Made by a program: the position numbers and the translations under genes. Below the pieces are notes generated by a model. That model was not told where the DNA came from. It did not search any database and was given only the letters and a program-made list of their open reading frames with translations. Source: an uncultured Blautia sp. (lineage in GTDB: Bacteria > Bacillota > Clostridia > Lachnospirales > Lachnospiraceae). Taken from it: DNA of 64,000 bases. Of this stretch, positions 24,297 to 32,915 are shown piece after piece. Position 1 is the first letter of the stretch. The number at the start of each line of letters is the position of its first letter. The stretch lies in contig CAKRXU010000007.1 of assembly GCA_934424575.1 (NCBI GenBank), positions 1-64,000 of the forward strand, given 5' to 3'.

Positions 24297-24322
24297 TTAT
24301 AAATCTGTATTAATAATTAAAT

Positions 24323-25759
24323 TTAGTTCAGCTGGTAAACATCTGCGTACTGCAGTCCGAAGCTCAGTGCCTCGCTGTGGCTGCTGCAGTAGATATCTAC
24401 ATGTCCGTATGGTGTTCCAAGGTCTTCTACGGTGTAAACATTGCCGTTGATGAGAAGTTTGGTTCCAAATGGTACGCCGGCCATGGCTACGGTGCGGCCT
24501 GCTACCGGCATGGTTCCGCTGGCAGTTGCGTTTCCTGCTGTTCCACAGCAGATCGCACAGTTACAGTAAGCGGTCAGCTTAAAGTTTCCAAGGTAAGTTC
24601 CCTGACTGGAGTCAGAAGAAGAACTGCTGTCTGAAGAACTGTCATCCTCACCGGAATCAGAAGAATCCTCTGTATAAGAATCGTCACTGGAAGTATCCTC
24701 AGATACATCTGTGTACTGGCTGTCATCATCGATAGTTCCTGCTGTGTCCTCAGAATAATCATCTGAGCCGTCTGATGAGGAAGAATCCTCTGTATAAGAG
24801 TCATCACTCTCATCATAGGACTCGTCCTCAGAATAAGATCCATCACTTTCATCATAGGACTCGTCCTCAGAATAAGATCCATCGCTTTCATCATAGGACT
24901 CGTCACTGGAATCGTACTCTGAAGTATCCTCGCTGTAGGAATCCTCTTCACTTGCAGCTTCCTCTGCAGCGGCTGCTTCAGCTGCAGCCTGAGCTGCTGC
25001 CTCCTCTGCCGCACGTTCCTGTTCAACCTGCTCCATCAGAACTGCGATATCATTGTCTGCACTGTTGACCTGTGCCATCAGAGCATCTGCTTCTTCCTGA
25101 CTTTCACTGATCTGACTTACATAGGAGCTGATATCATCACTTGTTGTTGCAACAAGATTCTGGACTTCCTGCTGCTTGGAGCCTTTCTCTGCGAGCATAG
25201 TATTGATGGAAGCGGACTCCTCCTCGATCTTCTGCTGCTGATCGGCGATATTCTGCTGTGTTGCTTCGTATTTCTCAAGCATATTTCTGTCGTATTTGGA
25301 AAGCTCGGAAATATTGTTTGCCTGATTCAGAAGCTCGGAAAGACTTCCGGCTGAGATCAGTGCCTCAAACATGGTAGTGCCGCCGTGCTCATATATGTAC
25401 TGGATACGGTCGGACATTGCTTCCTTCTGCTTAATGGCTGCCTTCTTCGCGCTGGCGAGTGCAACCTTGACTTTATTTAACTCATCTTCTTTCTCAGCAG
25501 CCTGTGTGCTTAACTGGGAAATGCTCTCTGTCAGTTCATTATATTGTGAATTCAGTTCTGACAGGTAGGATTCGAGTTCCTGTTTCTTGCTCTCCAGACC
25601 ACTGATGTTTGCCTGTGCCTGGTCAAGTCCTGCCTGCGCTTCCTGCTTCTGAGCCTGTGCTGCGGCTATCTGATCTTCTGTAGAAGCAAATACGGTAGTT
25701 CCCATAGAAGCAGTCATTGCACATGTTATCAGCAGTGAAAGAACTTTCTTACTTTTCAT
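24323..25759 (-). CDS. Secreted coiled-coil protein with 3D domain
   Basis: A 478-aa protein. A signal peptide (MKSKKVLSLLITCAMTAS, cleaved near VFAS) is followed by a PcsB/CwlO-like coiled coil (about 28-260). Then comes an Asp/Ser/Glu/Tyr-rich low-complexity linker (about 265-385) with exact repeats of YDESDGSYSEDES. A C-terminal 3D domain (about 390-478: KLTAYCNCAICCG, then VEDLGTPYGHVDIY) closes it. 3D domains occur in cell-wall lytic transglycosylase-like proteins such as YocH. The first of the three Asp appears replaced (TVAMAGVPFG), as I recall from related Clostridia. It probably acts on peptidoglycan outside the cell. It is monocistronic. Confidence 0.85.
   Translation of the reverse strand: MKSKKVLSLLITCAMTASMGTTVFASTEDQIAAAQAQKQEAQAGLDQAQANISGLESKKQELESYLSELNSQYNELTESISQLSTQAAEKEDELNKVKVALASAKKAAIKQKEAMSDRIQYIYEHGGTTMFEALISAGSLSELLNQANNISELSKYDRNMLEKYEATQQNIADQQQKIEEESASINTMLAEKGSKQQEVQNLVATTSDDISSYVSQISESQEEADALMAQVNSADNDIAVLMEQVEQERAAEEAAAQAAAEAAAAEEAASEEDSYSEDTSEYDSSDESYDESDGSYSEDESYDESDGSYSEDESYDESDDSYTEDSSSSDGSDDYSEDTAGTIDDDSQYTDVSEDTSSDDSYTEDSSDSGEDDSSSDSSSSSDSSQGTYLGNFKLTAYCNCAICCGTAGNATASGTMPVAGRTVAMAGVPFGTKLLINGNVYTVEDLGTPYGHVDIYCSSHSEALSFGLQYADVYQLN
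24807..24905 (-). repeat. 48-bp tandem repeats in the 3D-domain gene
   Basis: About two nearly identical 48-bp units encode SYDESDGSYSEDE-type stretches. The copies differ at only one or two bases, which points to recent duplication and possible length variation between strains. Confidence 0.75.
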
Positions 25760-25915
25760 ATAAACACCTCATAATTTTTTTGTATTCTTAGTATAACATA
25801 TTTTTTCATAAAATCAACACTTTTATTTAATTTTTGTAACATTCATGTAACATTTGTAGGAAAAAGCTCTGATTTCACCGCATTTCCACCATATCTGTTA
25901 CAAAAAAATTACAGT

Positions 25916-25953
25916 AAAAAACCAGCCCGCCGGGATCACTCCCAACAGGCTGG
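25916..25953 (-). terminator. Terminator of spoVG
   Basis: On the minus strand CCAGCC (25953-25948) pairs with GGCTGG (25927-25922), followed by six T (25921-25916). Confidence 0.85.
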
Positions 25954-25969
25954 CATACCTGACATCTAT

Positions 25970-26266
25970 TTATTCTGCAGCGGCTTCTTCCAGTTCCCCG
26001 CCGTCCTCTGCATCCAGAAGTTCCTGATATTTCTCAAGGATCATGCTCTGGATATGGTCTCTTGTCTGTGAATTGATCGGATGTGCGATATCACGGTATT
26101 CCCCGTCACTTGCTTTGCGGCTTGGCATTGCGATGAACAATCCCTTCTCACCCTCGATCACTTTGATATCATGTACTACAAATTCATCATCTATCGTGAT
26201 CGAAACGACCGCTTTCATTTTTCCTTCCTTTGCAATCTTTCTCACACGTACATCTGTAATATTCAT
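25970..26266 (-). CDS. spoVG: Septation/sporulation regulator SpoVG
   Basis: A 98-aa protein that begins MNITDVRVRKI and carries IDDEFVVHDIKVIEG, IAMPSRK and IAHPINSQTR, the SpoVG signatures. It is a small nucleic-acid-binding protein involved in septum placement in sporulation and in broader gene control. The acidic tail (EDGGELEEAAAE) is typical. It lies 75 bp downstream of glgD in the same direction and has its own terminator. In B. subtilis it sits next to glmU, another sugar nucleotidyltransferase, an interesting parallel to glgC/glgD here. Confidence 0.95.
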   Translation of the reverse strand: MNITDVRVRKIAKEGKMKAVVSITIDDEFVVHDIKVIEGEKGLFIAMPSRKASDGEYRDIAHPINSQTRDHIQSMILEKYQELLDAEDGGELEEAAAE

Positions 26267-26341
26267 TTGTTTGCTGCCCCTTTCGTTTTCATACGCACAG
26301 TTTCATTTTGTATTTATTCAGTGCTGCTTACAGCAGCCAGA

Positions 26342-27463
26342 TCATAATGCGTACCTTTCATTCTTCTCTACAATGATACGGACCTTGCCGTCCTCACTGG
26401 TATAGCAGGAATCTGCCTTGATCGTGTCGCGGCTCTCAACGATGCAGTTCTCGATCCGGACATTATCGCCCAGATAAACATCATTGAGGATCACAGAATT
26501 CCTGATCACACAGTTGTTGCCTACATAGACATCCTTGAACAGTACAGAATTTTCAACTGTACCATTGATGATGCATCCACTCGCAACAAGACTGTTCTTT
26601 ACGACTGCTCCCGGATTATATTTTGCCGGTGGAAGATCGTCGATCTTGGTCTTGATCGCCGGCTCCTGCTTAAAGAAATAATTCCGGATCTCCGGCTGCA
26701 GGAATGCCATATTGGTTCGATAATATGCTTCTGCAGTAGAAATATTGCTCCAGTAATCATCTATCTTATAGCCGTAAATTCGTTTGAGGTTTTTGTAACG
26801 GATCAGGATATCGTTTACAAAATCATGTCTGCCTTCCTGGGCAGCGCGCTCAAGAAGCTCGATCAGCTGACGACGTCTGATGACATAAATACCGGTAGAG
26901 ATCGTATTATAATTAGAAACGATCGGTTTCTCCTCGAATTCCTCAATCCTGAAATCGTCATTCATGCGGACCACGCCAAAACGCTCTACTTCCTTCTGAT
27001 CCTTGCATGTCATACATACAACAGTGATGTCCGCACGCTTCGAAATATGGAAATCCAGAACCTTATTGTAATCCATCTTGTAGACACAGTCACCTGATGC
27101 GATCACGACATACGGCTCATGACTCTTCTTGAGGAAATCAATGTTCTGGTAAATTGCATCTGCTGTTCCCTGATACCACAGACTGTTGTCCTTGGTGATC
27201 GTAGGGGGAAATACAAAAAGTCCTCCCTGCTTGCGCCCAAAATCCCACCATTTGGATGAACTCAAGTGTTCGTTGAGGGATCTTGCATTGTACTGAGTCA
27301 GTACGGCAACTTTCTGTACATGTGAATTTGCCATATTACTCAGTGCAAAATCTATACTGCGGTAACTTCCGGCTACCGGCATTGCTGCGATCGCTCTCTT
27401 GTCCGACAATTCCCTCATACGGCTGTTATTGCCGCCTGCAAGGATAATCCCGATTGCCTTCAT
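26342..27463 (-). CDS. glgD: Glucose-1-phosphate adenylyltransferase subunit GlgD
   Basis: A 373-aa GlgD-type subunit. The N-terminal nucleotidyltransferase fold has IILAGGNNSRMRELSDKRA, lacking the Gly-rich GGxGxRL of the active GlgC. Residues 280-370 form a left-handed beta-helix with hexapeptide repeats (NCVIRNSVILNDVYLGDNVRIEN). It partners GlgC, usually as a regulatory or less active subunit, to make ADP-glucose for glycogen. Its ATG overlaps the glgC stop (ATGA), so it is coupled. Confidence 0.94.
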   Translation of the reverse strand: MKAIGIILAGGNNSRMRELSDKRAIAAMPVAGSYRSIDFALSNMANSHVQKVAVLTQYNARSLNEHLSSSKWWDFGRKQGGLFVFPPTITKDNSLWYQGTADAIYQNIDFLKKSHEPYVVIASGDCVYKMDYNKVLDFHISKRADITVVCMTCKDQKEVERFGVVRMNDDFRIEEFEEKPIVSNYNTISTGIYVIRRRQLIELLERAAQEGRHDFVNDILIRYKNLKRIYGYKIDDYWSNISTAEAYYRTNMAFLQPEIRNYFFKQEPAIKTKIDDLPPAKYNPGAVVKNSLVASGCIINGTVENSVLFKDVYVGNNCVIRNSVILNDVYLGDNVRIENCIVESRDTIKADSCYTSEDGKVRIIVEKNERYAL

Positions 27464-28737
27464 GACTGCTCACCATCCTTTGCTTTGATAATCTGTCCAC
27501 TCTCAAGAATTCCGTTCGGATAGTCATCCGCTACGGTAACTCCTGAAATTGCTGTGTTTCTTCCTATCTTAACATTGTCCGGTATGACGCTCTGCTCTCC
27601 GATCGTAGCAAGTCCGAACGCATAAACTGCGGGCTTGAGTACATTCTCCGCTTCTTCTCCGCATCCGATAATAACATTATCACCAACCGTAACATCCTCT
27701 GCCAGGATCGCCTTGTCCAGAACTGTATTCTTTCCTATTACAGTGTTCCTCATAATAATAGAATCCTTCACTACTGTTCCCTTGCCGATCACAACATTCG
27801 GACCGATGACCGAATGATATACTTCACCATAGATCTCCGCGCCCTCTCCGATCAGACAGCAGTCTGTCACTGCATCTGCTGCAATGTACTGAGGCGGGAT
27901 GATATCTCCCTTGGTATAGATCCGCCAGTATTCTTCATAAAGATTGAACTCCGGAACAATGTCGATCAGTTCCATATTGGCTTCCCAATAAGATCCCAGA
28001 GTACCTACATCCTTCCAGTATCCACTGTATTCGTAGGCAAAAAGTCTCTGTCCCTTATCCTTACAATAAGGAAGGATATGCTTGCCAAAGTCACAGTTAC
28101 TCTGTGCCTTGAGTGCGATCAGTGCCTCCTTCAGCACAGGCCAGCTGAATATGTAAATTCCCATAGAAGCCAGATTGCTGCTCGGCTTCTCCGGTTTTTC
28201 CTCGAATTCCTTCACACGCCCTGTCTCGTCGGTTACCATGATGCCGAAGCGGCTTGCTTCCTCCATCGGGACAGGCATACATGCAATTGTGATATCCGCT
28301 TTGTTTGCCTTGTGGAAATTCAGCATGATCTCATAATCCATCTTGTAGATGTGGTCACCGGAAAGGATCAGTACATAATCCGGATTGTACTGCTCCATGT
28401 AATCGAGATTCTGGAAGATCGCATTTGCTGTTCCGGTGTACCATTCGCTGTTGTCGCTCCTCTCATACGGAGGCAGCACGGTCACACCGCCCTCATTCCT
28501 GTCCAGATCCCACGGGATTCCGATTCCGATATGTGTATTCAGACGCAATGGCTGATACTGCGTCAGAACGCCCACTGTGTCAATGCCTGAATTAATACAG
28601 TTACTCAGCGGAAAATCAATGATACGATATTTTCCCCCAAAGGCGACCGCTGGTTTCGCTACCTTAGCTGTCAATACTCCAAGTCTGCTGCCCTGACCGC
28701 CCGCCAGCAGCATGGCGATCATCTCTTTCTTAATCAT
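27460..28737 (-). CDS. glgC: Glucose-1-phosphate adenylyltransferase GlgC
   Basis: A 425-aa catalytic subunit. MLLAGGQGSRLGVLT is the nucleotide-binding loop. FPLSNCINSGID, then SGDHIYKMDY with the metal-binding Asp, and FEEKPEKPSSNLASMGIY with the glucose-1-phosphate-binding Lys follow. A C-terminal beta-helix (about 300-420) mediates oligomerisation and allostery. It makes ADP-glucose, the first committed step of glycogen synthesis. It leads glgC-glgD; no glgA or glgB is nearby. Confidence 0.95.
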   Translation of the reverse strand: MIKKEMIAMLLAGGQGSRLGVLTAKVAKPAVAFGGKYRIIDFPLSNCINSGIDTVGVLTQYQPLRLNTHIGIGIPWDLDRNEGGVTVLPPYERSDNSEWYTGTANAIFQNLDYMEQYNPDYVLILSGDHIYKMDYEIMLNFHKANKADITIACMPVPMEEASRFGIMVTDETGRVKEFEEKPEKPSSNLASMGIYIFSWPVLKEALIALKAQSNCDFGKHILPYCKDKGQRLFAYEYSGYWKDVGTLGSYWEANMELIDIVPEFNLYEEYWRIYTKGDIIPPQYIAADAVTDCCLIGEGAEIYGEVYHSVIGPNVVIGKGTVVKDSIIMRNTVIGKNTVLDKAILAEDVTVGDNVIIGCGEEAENVLKPAVYAFGLATIGEQSVIPDNVKIGRNTAISGVTVADDYPNGILESGQIIKAKDGEQS

Positions 28738-29010
28738 GCACTCACCTCTTGTTTTTATGATTTCTTAATTATACCATACTCGTCTGGATTAGTGAACATT
28801 ATTTACAATTTTTTTGTGTTAATTTTGTGTTTTTTATATTTATTGCACACGTTTTTAGTATGTCAAAAAATCGTCATATCGCTTTTTATGTGAGTTTTGC
28901 ACAATTTTTCGACATATTTTTGTATGTTTTTACACCCACCAAACTTCTACTTTTCATTTCTATTCGCACGAGGTATAATGGTAAAAAATAAAGTAACTAT
29001 TCAGTAGTTC
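28738..29010. promoter_or_regulatory. Divergent glgC/murC promoter region
   Basis: This AT-rich stretch carries a minus-strand TATAAT (28773-28768) for glgC and a plus-strand TATAAT (28974-28979) for murC; neither has a good -35. A TTCGACA heptamer (28908-28914), the core of a Spo0A box on the minus strand, lies between them. A heptamer is expected several times by chance in this window. Confidence 0.45.
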
Positions 29011-29038
29011 GTAACTGTGAGTGTTACTGAACAGTTAC
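29011..29038. repeat. Palindrome in the murC leader
   Basis: GTAACTGT (29011-29018) and ACAGTTAC (29031-29038) form an 8-bp stem. An overlapping alternative pairs TTCAGTA (about 29000-29006) with TACTGAA (about 29025-29031). The two foldings exclude each other. It lies 12 bp before the murC ribosome site. Confidence 0.5.
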
Positions 29039-29064
29039 GAAACAAAATTAAGGAGATTATTATT

Positions 29065-30444
29065 ATGTATCAGATAGACTTTCATAAACCGATCGCCATC
29101 CATTTCATTGGTATTGGCGGAATCAGCATGAGCGGACTGGCTGAGGTTCTTCTGGAAGAGGGATTCACCATTTCCGGCTCCGACGCAAAGAAAAGCCCGC
29201 TGACCACTCTTCTCGAGGAAAAAGGGGCTACTCTCTACTACGGACAGCGTGCTTCCAATATCAAGGACTCTGTTGACGTTGTTGTCTACACAGCAGCCAT
29301 CCATCCGGACAACCCGGAATTCGCCTGTGCGAAGGAAAAAGGCATCCCGATGCTCACCAGAGCGCAGCTTCTCGGACAGATCATGCGCAACTACGACACA
29401 CCGATTGCAGTATCCGGAACGCATGGCAAGACTACCACAACTTCCATGATCTCCCACATTCTGCTCAAAGGCGAGTGTGATCCGACCATCAGTGTCGGAG
29501 GTATCCTTCCGGCGATCGGTGGAAATATCCGTGTAGGTCAGTCAGAGACTTTCCTCACTGAAGCCTGCGAGTACACCAACAGCTTCCTTAGCTTTTTCCC
29601 GAAGATCAGCATTATCCTGAACATGGATGCAGATCATCTGGATTTCTTCAAGGATATCGATGACATCCGTCATTCTTTCCGTAAGTTTGCAGAGCTTCTT
29701 CCGGCAGACGGTGCACTCATCATCAACGCAGACACTCCGAAATACGAGGAGATCGCGAAGGATCTTCCGTGCAAAGTCATCACCTACAGTCTTGAGAAGG
29801 AGGCTGACTACACAGCCAACAGCATCACATACGATGAATTCGGACATGCTACTTTCCGTGTGCTCCATAACGGTGAGCCGATCGGAACCTGCACCCTCCG
29901 CGTTCCGGGAATCCACAATGTTTCCAATGCACTGGCATCTATCGCCTGCGGACAGCTTCTGGAACTTTCCAATGAAGTGATCTTTGAGGGACTTAAGGAC
30001 TTTACAGGAACAGACCGCCGTTTCCAGTACAAGGGCCAGATTGGCGGCGTTACGATCATCGATGATTATGCACATCATCCGACAGAGATCGAGGCAACCC
30101 TCCACGCAGCAAAGAATTATCCACACAAAAAGATCTGGTGTGTTTTCCAGCCACATACTTATACACGTACCAAGGCTCTGCTTCCTGAATTTGCCAAAGC
30201 TCTTTCCCTGGCAGATCATGTCGTTCTTGCTGATATTTATGCAGCCAGAGAGACAGATAACCTCGGAATTTCCTCTGCAAATCTGCAGGAACTGATCTCT
30301 GAGATCGGCACTCCATGCGAATATTTCCCGACTTTTGACGAAATCGAGAACTTTTTGCTTGAAAATTGTACACAGGGTGACCTGTTGATAACTATGGGGG
30401 CCGGAGACGTTGTAAATATTGGAGAACAGCTCCTCGGCAAGTAA
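29065..30444 (+). CDS. murC: UDP-N-acetylmuramate--L-alanine ligase
   Basis: A 459-aa protein from ATG 29065 (AAGGAGA ahead). IHFIGIGGISMSGLAEVL is the N-terminal UDP-binding Rossmann motif. SGTHGKTTTTSM is the ATP P-loop. IIDDYAHHPTEIEATL and FQPHTYTRT are the central and C-terminal Mur ligase signatures. It adds L-Ala to UDP-MurNAc in the cytoplasm. It stands alone, away from other mur genes; murG is 20 kb downstream. An in-frame ATG 16 codons upstream lies inside the leader palindrome and is rejected. Confidence 0.96.
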   Translation: MYQIDFHKPIAIHFIGIGGISMSGLAEVLLEEGFTISGSDAKKSPLTTLLEEKGATLYYGQRASNIKDSVDVVVYTAAIHPDNPEFACAKEKGIPMLTRAQLLGQIMRNYDTPIAVSGTHGKTTTTSMISHILLKGECDPTISVGGILPAIGGNIRVGQSETFLTEACEYTNSFLSFFPKISIILNMDADHLDFFKDIDDIRHSFRKFAELLPADGALIINADTPKYEEIAKDLPCKVITYSLEKEADYTANSITYDEFGHATFRVLHNGEPIGTCTLRVPGIHNVSNALASIACGQLLELSNEVIFEGLKDFTGTDRRFQYKGQIGGVTIIDDYAHHPTEIEATLHAAKNYPHKKIWCVFQPHTYTRTKALLPEFAKALSLADHVVLADIYAARETDNLGISSANLQELISEIGTPCEYFPTFDEIENFLLENCTQGDLLITMGAGDVVNIGEQLLGK

Positions 30445-30445
30445 G

Positions 30446-30641
30446 TTATCCACATTATCCACATGCTTATACACATTTTCAGTGGTGTATAGCATGTGGA
30501 TTTTTATTACTCTCAGCTGTTTACATAAGTGCATGCTAAACCCTGCAAAAATGCGCTAATATGCACGTTTTATCGACATTTATCATGGTTGCAGATAATT
30601 TTATGCCGATTTCACTTTCCACATTATCCACATTATCCACA
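30446..30641 (+). promoter_or_regulatory. Cluster of DnaA boxes upstream of dnaD/dnaC-like genes
   Basis: Perfect TTATCCACA boxes lie at 30446-30454, 30455-30463, 30624-30632 and 30633-30641, as two directly abutting pairs, plus TTATACACA at 30467-30475. All five point the same way. The DNA between is AT-rich. It lies between murC and the genes for a DnaD-domain protein and a DnaC/DnaI-like helicase loader. It may be a DnaA-controlled promoter, a DnaA-titrating cluster, or an initiation-related site. dnaA and dnaN are not in the window. Confidence 0.8.
30459..30506 (+). terminator. Terminator of murC, overlapping DnaA boxes
   Basis: CCACATGC (30459-30466) plus ATACAC (30469-30474) pair with GTGTAT (30485-30490) plus GCATGTGG (30492-30499), followed by ATTTTTATT. 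One arm contains the TTATACACA box and the end of another, so DnaA binding and termination share sequence. Confidence 0.75.
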
Positions 30642-30720
30642 TTTTATTGTGGAAATCTTTTGCCGGAAAATACCCTATTCTCTTTTGAAAAAGGTTGTGC
30701 TATAATCCAATTGTTCCAAA

Positions 30721-30738
30721 CTGCCGCTGTTTCGGCAG
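30721..30738 (+). other. Small hairpin in the dnaD-like leader
   Basis: CTGCCG (30721-30726) pairs with CGGCAG (30733-30738), 15 bp after a TATAAT (30701-30706). It lies in the untranslated leader of the DnaD-domain gene. There is no U-tract directly after it. Confidence 0.4.
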
Positions 30739-30780
30739 TATTCAGCCGGAATTTTTTTCTTAGAAAGTGAGCGATATTTC

Positions 30781-31884
30781 ATGGCAATGATCACCTTACA
30801 GAATTCCTCCATGGCGGAGGTCACGATTTTATCGAACACATTTATCGACAATTACATGCCGGAGGCAAATGGGGAATTCGTCAAAGTATATATCTATCTT
30901 TTGCGTTCACTCTCCAGTGCTCCGGTTTCTTTCAGTCTGGAGCAGATGGCTGACCGTCTGCTGTGCACCGAGAGAGATATTCTCCGTGCACTGAAATATT
31001 GGGCAAAGCAGGAATTGATCGCCCTCGATTTCACAGACAATAATAAACTCTGTGGCATCGTACTGCTCTCTCCTGACAAACACGCAGAGGCAACTTCTTC
31101 CATCTCAGCCTCTGTGGAAACAGTTTCTACGATAGAGCAGCCAATTGTTTCGCCGCCTGTGGCTCCTGCTCCTATGGTTTCTTCCAGTGGGACGCCTGCT
31201 TCCGTCAGGAAGCAGGAACTGACCCCTGAACGTATCCGTGAGCTGAAGCAGAATGAAGAGATCATTCAGATTCTCTATATCGCAGAACAGTATCTCGGCA
31301 AGACGCTTTCTCCTACAGAGAGTCAGAAGCTGCTCTTTTTTTACGACGGGCTGGGCTTAAGTGCAGACCTGATCGAGTATCTTCTTGAGTATTGCGTCAG
31401 CCACAATCATAAAAGCATCCGTTATATCGAGAAAGTTGCCATTGCCTGGGCAGAACAGGGGATCACGACTGTCGATCAGGCAAAGCAGTCTAATTCACGT
31501 TATAATAAAGAATATTTTACAATCCTTAAGGCACTGGGAATCACAAACCGTAATCCTGTTGAGACAGAGATCACACTTATGGATACCTGGCTCAAGACTT
31601 ATGGCTTTTCCATGGAGATCATTCAGGAGGCATGTAACCGTACCGTTCTCCAGACCGGACAGGCAAGCTTCCAGTACACAGACAAAATCCTTGAGGGTTG
31701 GAAGAAGAAGGAGGTTCGGACTCTGGACGACATCCGTTCGCTGGATGACGAGCACCAGAAGCGCCGCCAGAGCAGGAAATCTGCCAAAAAGCCTGCCGCA
31801 CCTGCTTCCAATAACCGTTTCAACAATTTCGAGCAGCGGGCGTATAATTTCGATGAATACGAAAAGCACCTGCTGAACCAGTAA
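30781..31884 (+). CDS. DnaD domain protein (primosome)
   Basis: A 367-aa protein. The N-terminal winged-helix-like region (FSLEQMADRLLCTERDILRALKYW, about 45-70) is followed by a Ser/Pro/Val-rich linker (about 105-145). One or two DnaB/DnaD C-terminal domains come next (IAEQYLGKTLSPTESQKLLFF, then SADLIEYLLEYCVSHNHKS; a second copy from MEIIQEACNR to DKILEGWKKKEV). It is followed 36 bp later by a DnaC/DnaI-like ATPase. By analogy with B. subtilis DnaB/DnaD/DnaI they load the replicative helicase. A DnaA-box cluster lies just upstream. Confidence 0.88.
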   Translation: MAMITLQNSSMAEVTILSNTFIDNYMPEANGEFVKVYIYLLRSLSSAPVSFSLEQMADRLLCTERDILRALKYWAKQELIALDFTDNNKLCGIVLLSPDKHAEATSSISASVETVSTIEQPIVSPPVAPAPMVSSSGTPASVRKQELTPERIRELKQNEEIIQILYIAEQYLGKTLSPTESQKLLFFYDGLGLSADLIEYLLEYCVSHNHKSIRYIEKVAIAWAEQGITTVDQAKQSNSRYNKEYFTILKALGITNRNPVETEITLMDTWLKTYGFSMEIIQEACNRTVLQTGQASFQYTDKILEGWKKKEVRTLDDIRSLDDEHQKRRQSRKSAKKPAAPASNNRFNNFEQRAYNFDEYEKHLLNQ

Positions 31885-31920
31885 GCATAGCTTACTGGGA
31901 TCTACACATAAGGAGGAAAC

Positions 31921-32913
31921 GTGGCTTTACAGAATTTTCAATATGATACCATCATGAGAGAATACAGCCGCCGTCAGTCAGAGGTTCAGCGAGCCCTGGA
32001 GAACCGGCGCAAAGAAGCATATACACGAGTTCCCAGGCTTCTGGAGATTGATCAGGAAGTCGCATCTTTGAGTGCCCGCAAGGCCCGTGCGCTGCTTCTC
32101 GGACAGCCAGCTTCCATCGAAGAACTGCGCGAGGAGGTTGCCGCTCTTGCCAGGGAGAGGATCGAACTCCTCAAGGCAAATGGTTTTCCTGCTGACTACC
32201 TGAGACCGCATTATTTCTGCCGTGAATGTCAGGATACAGGATATACTGACGGTCACCGCAAATGCGCCTGTTTCAAAAAAGCAGAGATTGAGCTTCTTTA
32301 TACACAGTCAAATCTCACAGAGATTCTCAAAAAAGAAAATTTTGAGCACTTTTCTTTTGACTGGTATTCTGATACAATAAAAAATGAAGCAACAGGATTG
32401 ACTGCCCGCCAGACAGCACAGCGGGCTTACGATACCGCCTGGAATTTTGTGCAGGATTTTGATTCCCGTTTCCAGAATCTGTTTTTCTACGGCAACACCG
32501 GTGTCGGAAAGACCTTTCTTTCCCACTGCATTGCCAATGCGCTTCTGGAGACTTCGCACTGTGTTTTGTATTTTTCTGCGTTTGATCTGTTCGACCGCAT
32601 GGCACAGACCACTTTTTCCAGAAGATCCGAAACGGACCCGGGCGAAGATTTTATCCTGGACTGTGATCTACTGATCATTGATGATCTGGGTACGGAGCTG
32701 ACCAACAGCTTTGTGTCCTCGCAGTTATTTTTGTGCATCAACGAGCGTATCGCACGCCGTAAATCCACGGTCATTTCGACAAATCTGACACTGGAGGATT
32801 TTTCATCCACCTATTCCGAGAGAACTTTTTCCCGGATCGCAAGCAACTATCAGATGTTGAAACTGATCGGCAAAGACATCCGAATACAGAAAATATTTTT
32901 AGGAGGAAAATAA
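31921..32913 (+). CDS. DnaC/DnaI-like helicase loader ATPase
   Basis: A 330-aa AAA+ protein that starts at GTG 31921 with AAGGAGG ahead. A helical N-terminal domain is followed by a Cys cluster (CRECQDTG, then CACF, about 100-120) that probably binds zinc, as in B. subtilis DnaI. Then come YGNTGVGKTFLSHC (Walker A, about 191-200) and LLIIDDLGTE (Walker B). SRIASNYQMLKLIGKDIR at the end is typical of DnaC-family loaders. It should place the replicative helicase on DNA together with the DnaD-domain protein upstream. prs follows after 2 bp. Confidence 0.9.
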   Translation: MALQNFQYDTIMREYSRRQSEVQRALENRRKEAYTRVPRLLEIDQEVASLSARKARALLLGQPASIEELREEVAALARERIELLKANGFPADYLRPHYFCRECQDTGYTDGHRKCACFKKAEIELLYTQSNLTEILKKENFEHFSFDWYSDTIKNEATGLTARQTAQRAYDTAWNFVQDFDSRFQNLFFYGNTGVGKTFLSHCIANALLETSHCVLYFSAFDLFDRMAQTTFSRRSETDPGEDFILDCDLLIIDDLGTELTNSFVSSQLFLCINERIARRKSTVISTNLTLEDFSSTYSERTFSRIASNYQMLKLIGKDIRIQKIFLGGK

Positions 32914-32915
32914 AG

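Noticed and set aside
24807..24905. Repeats considered as a CRISPR array
   Set aside because: They are directly abutting coding repeats without unique spacers.
30446..30641. Chromosomal replication origin
   Set aside because: dnaA, dnaN and rpmH are not nearby and there is no clear AT-rich unwinding element with DnaA-trio repeats, so a DnaA-regulatory cluster is the more cautious reading.
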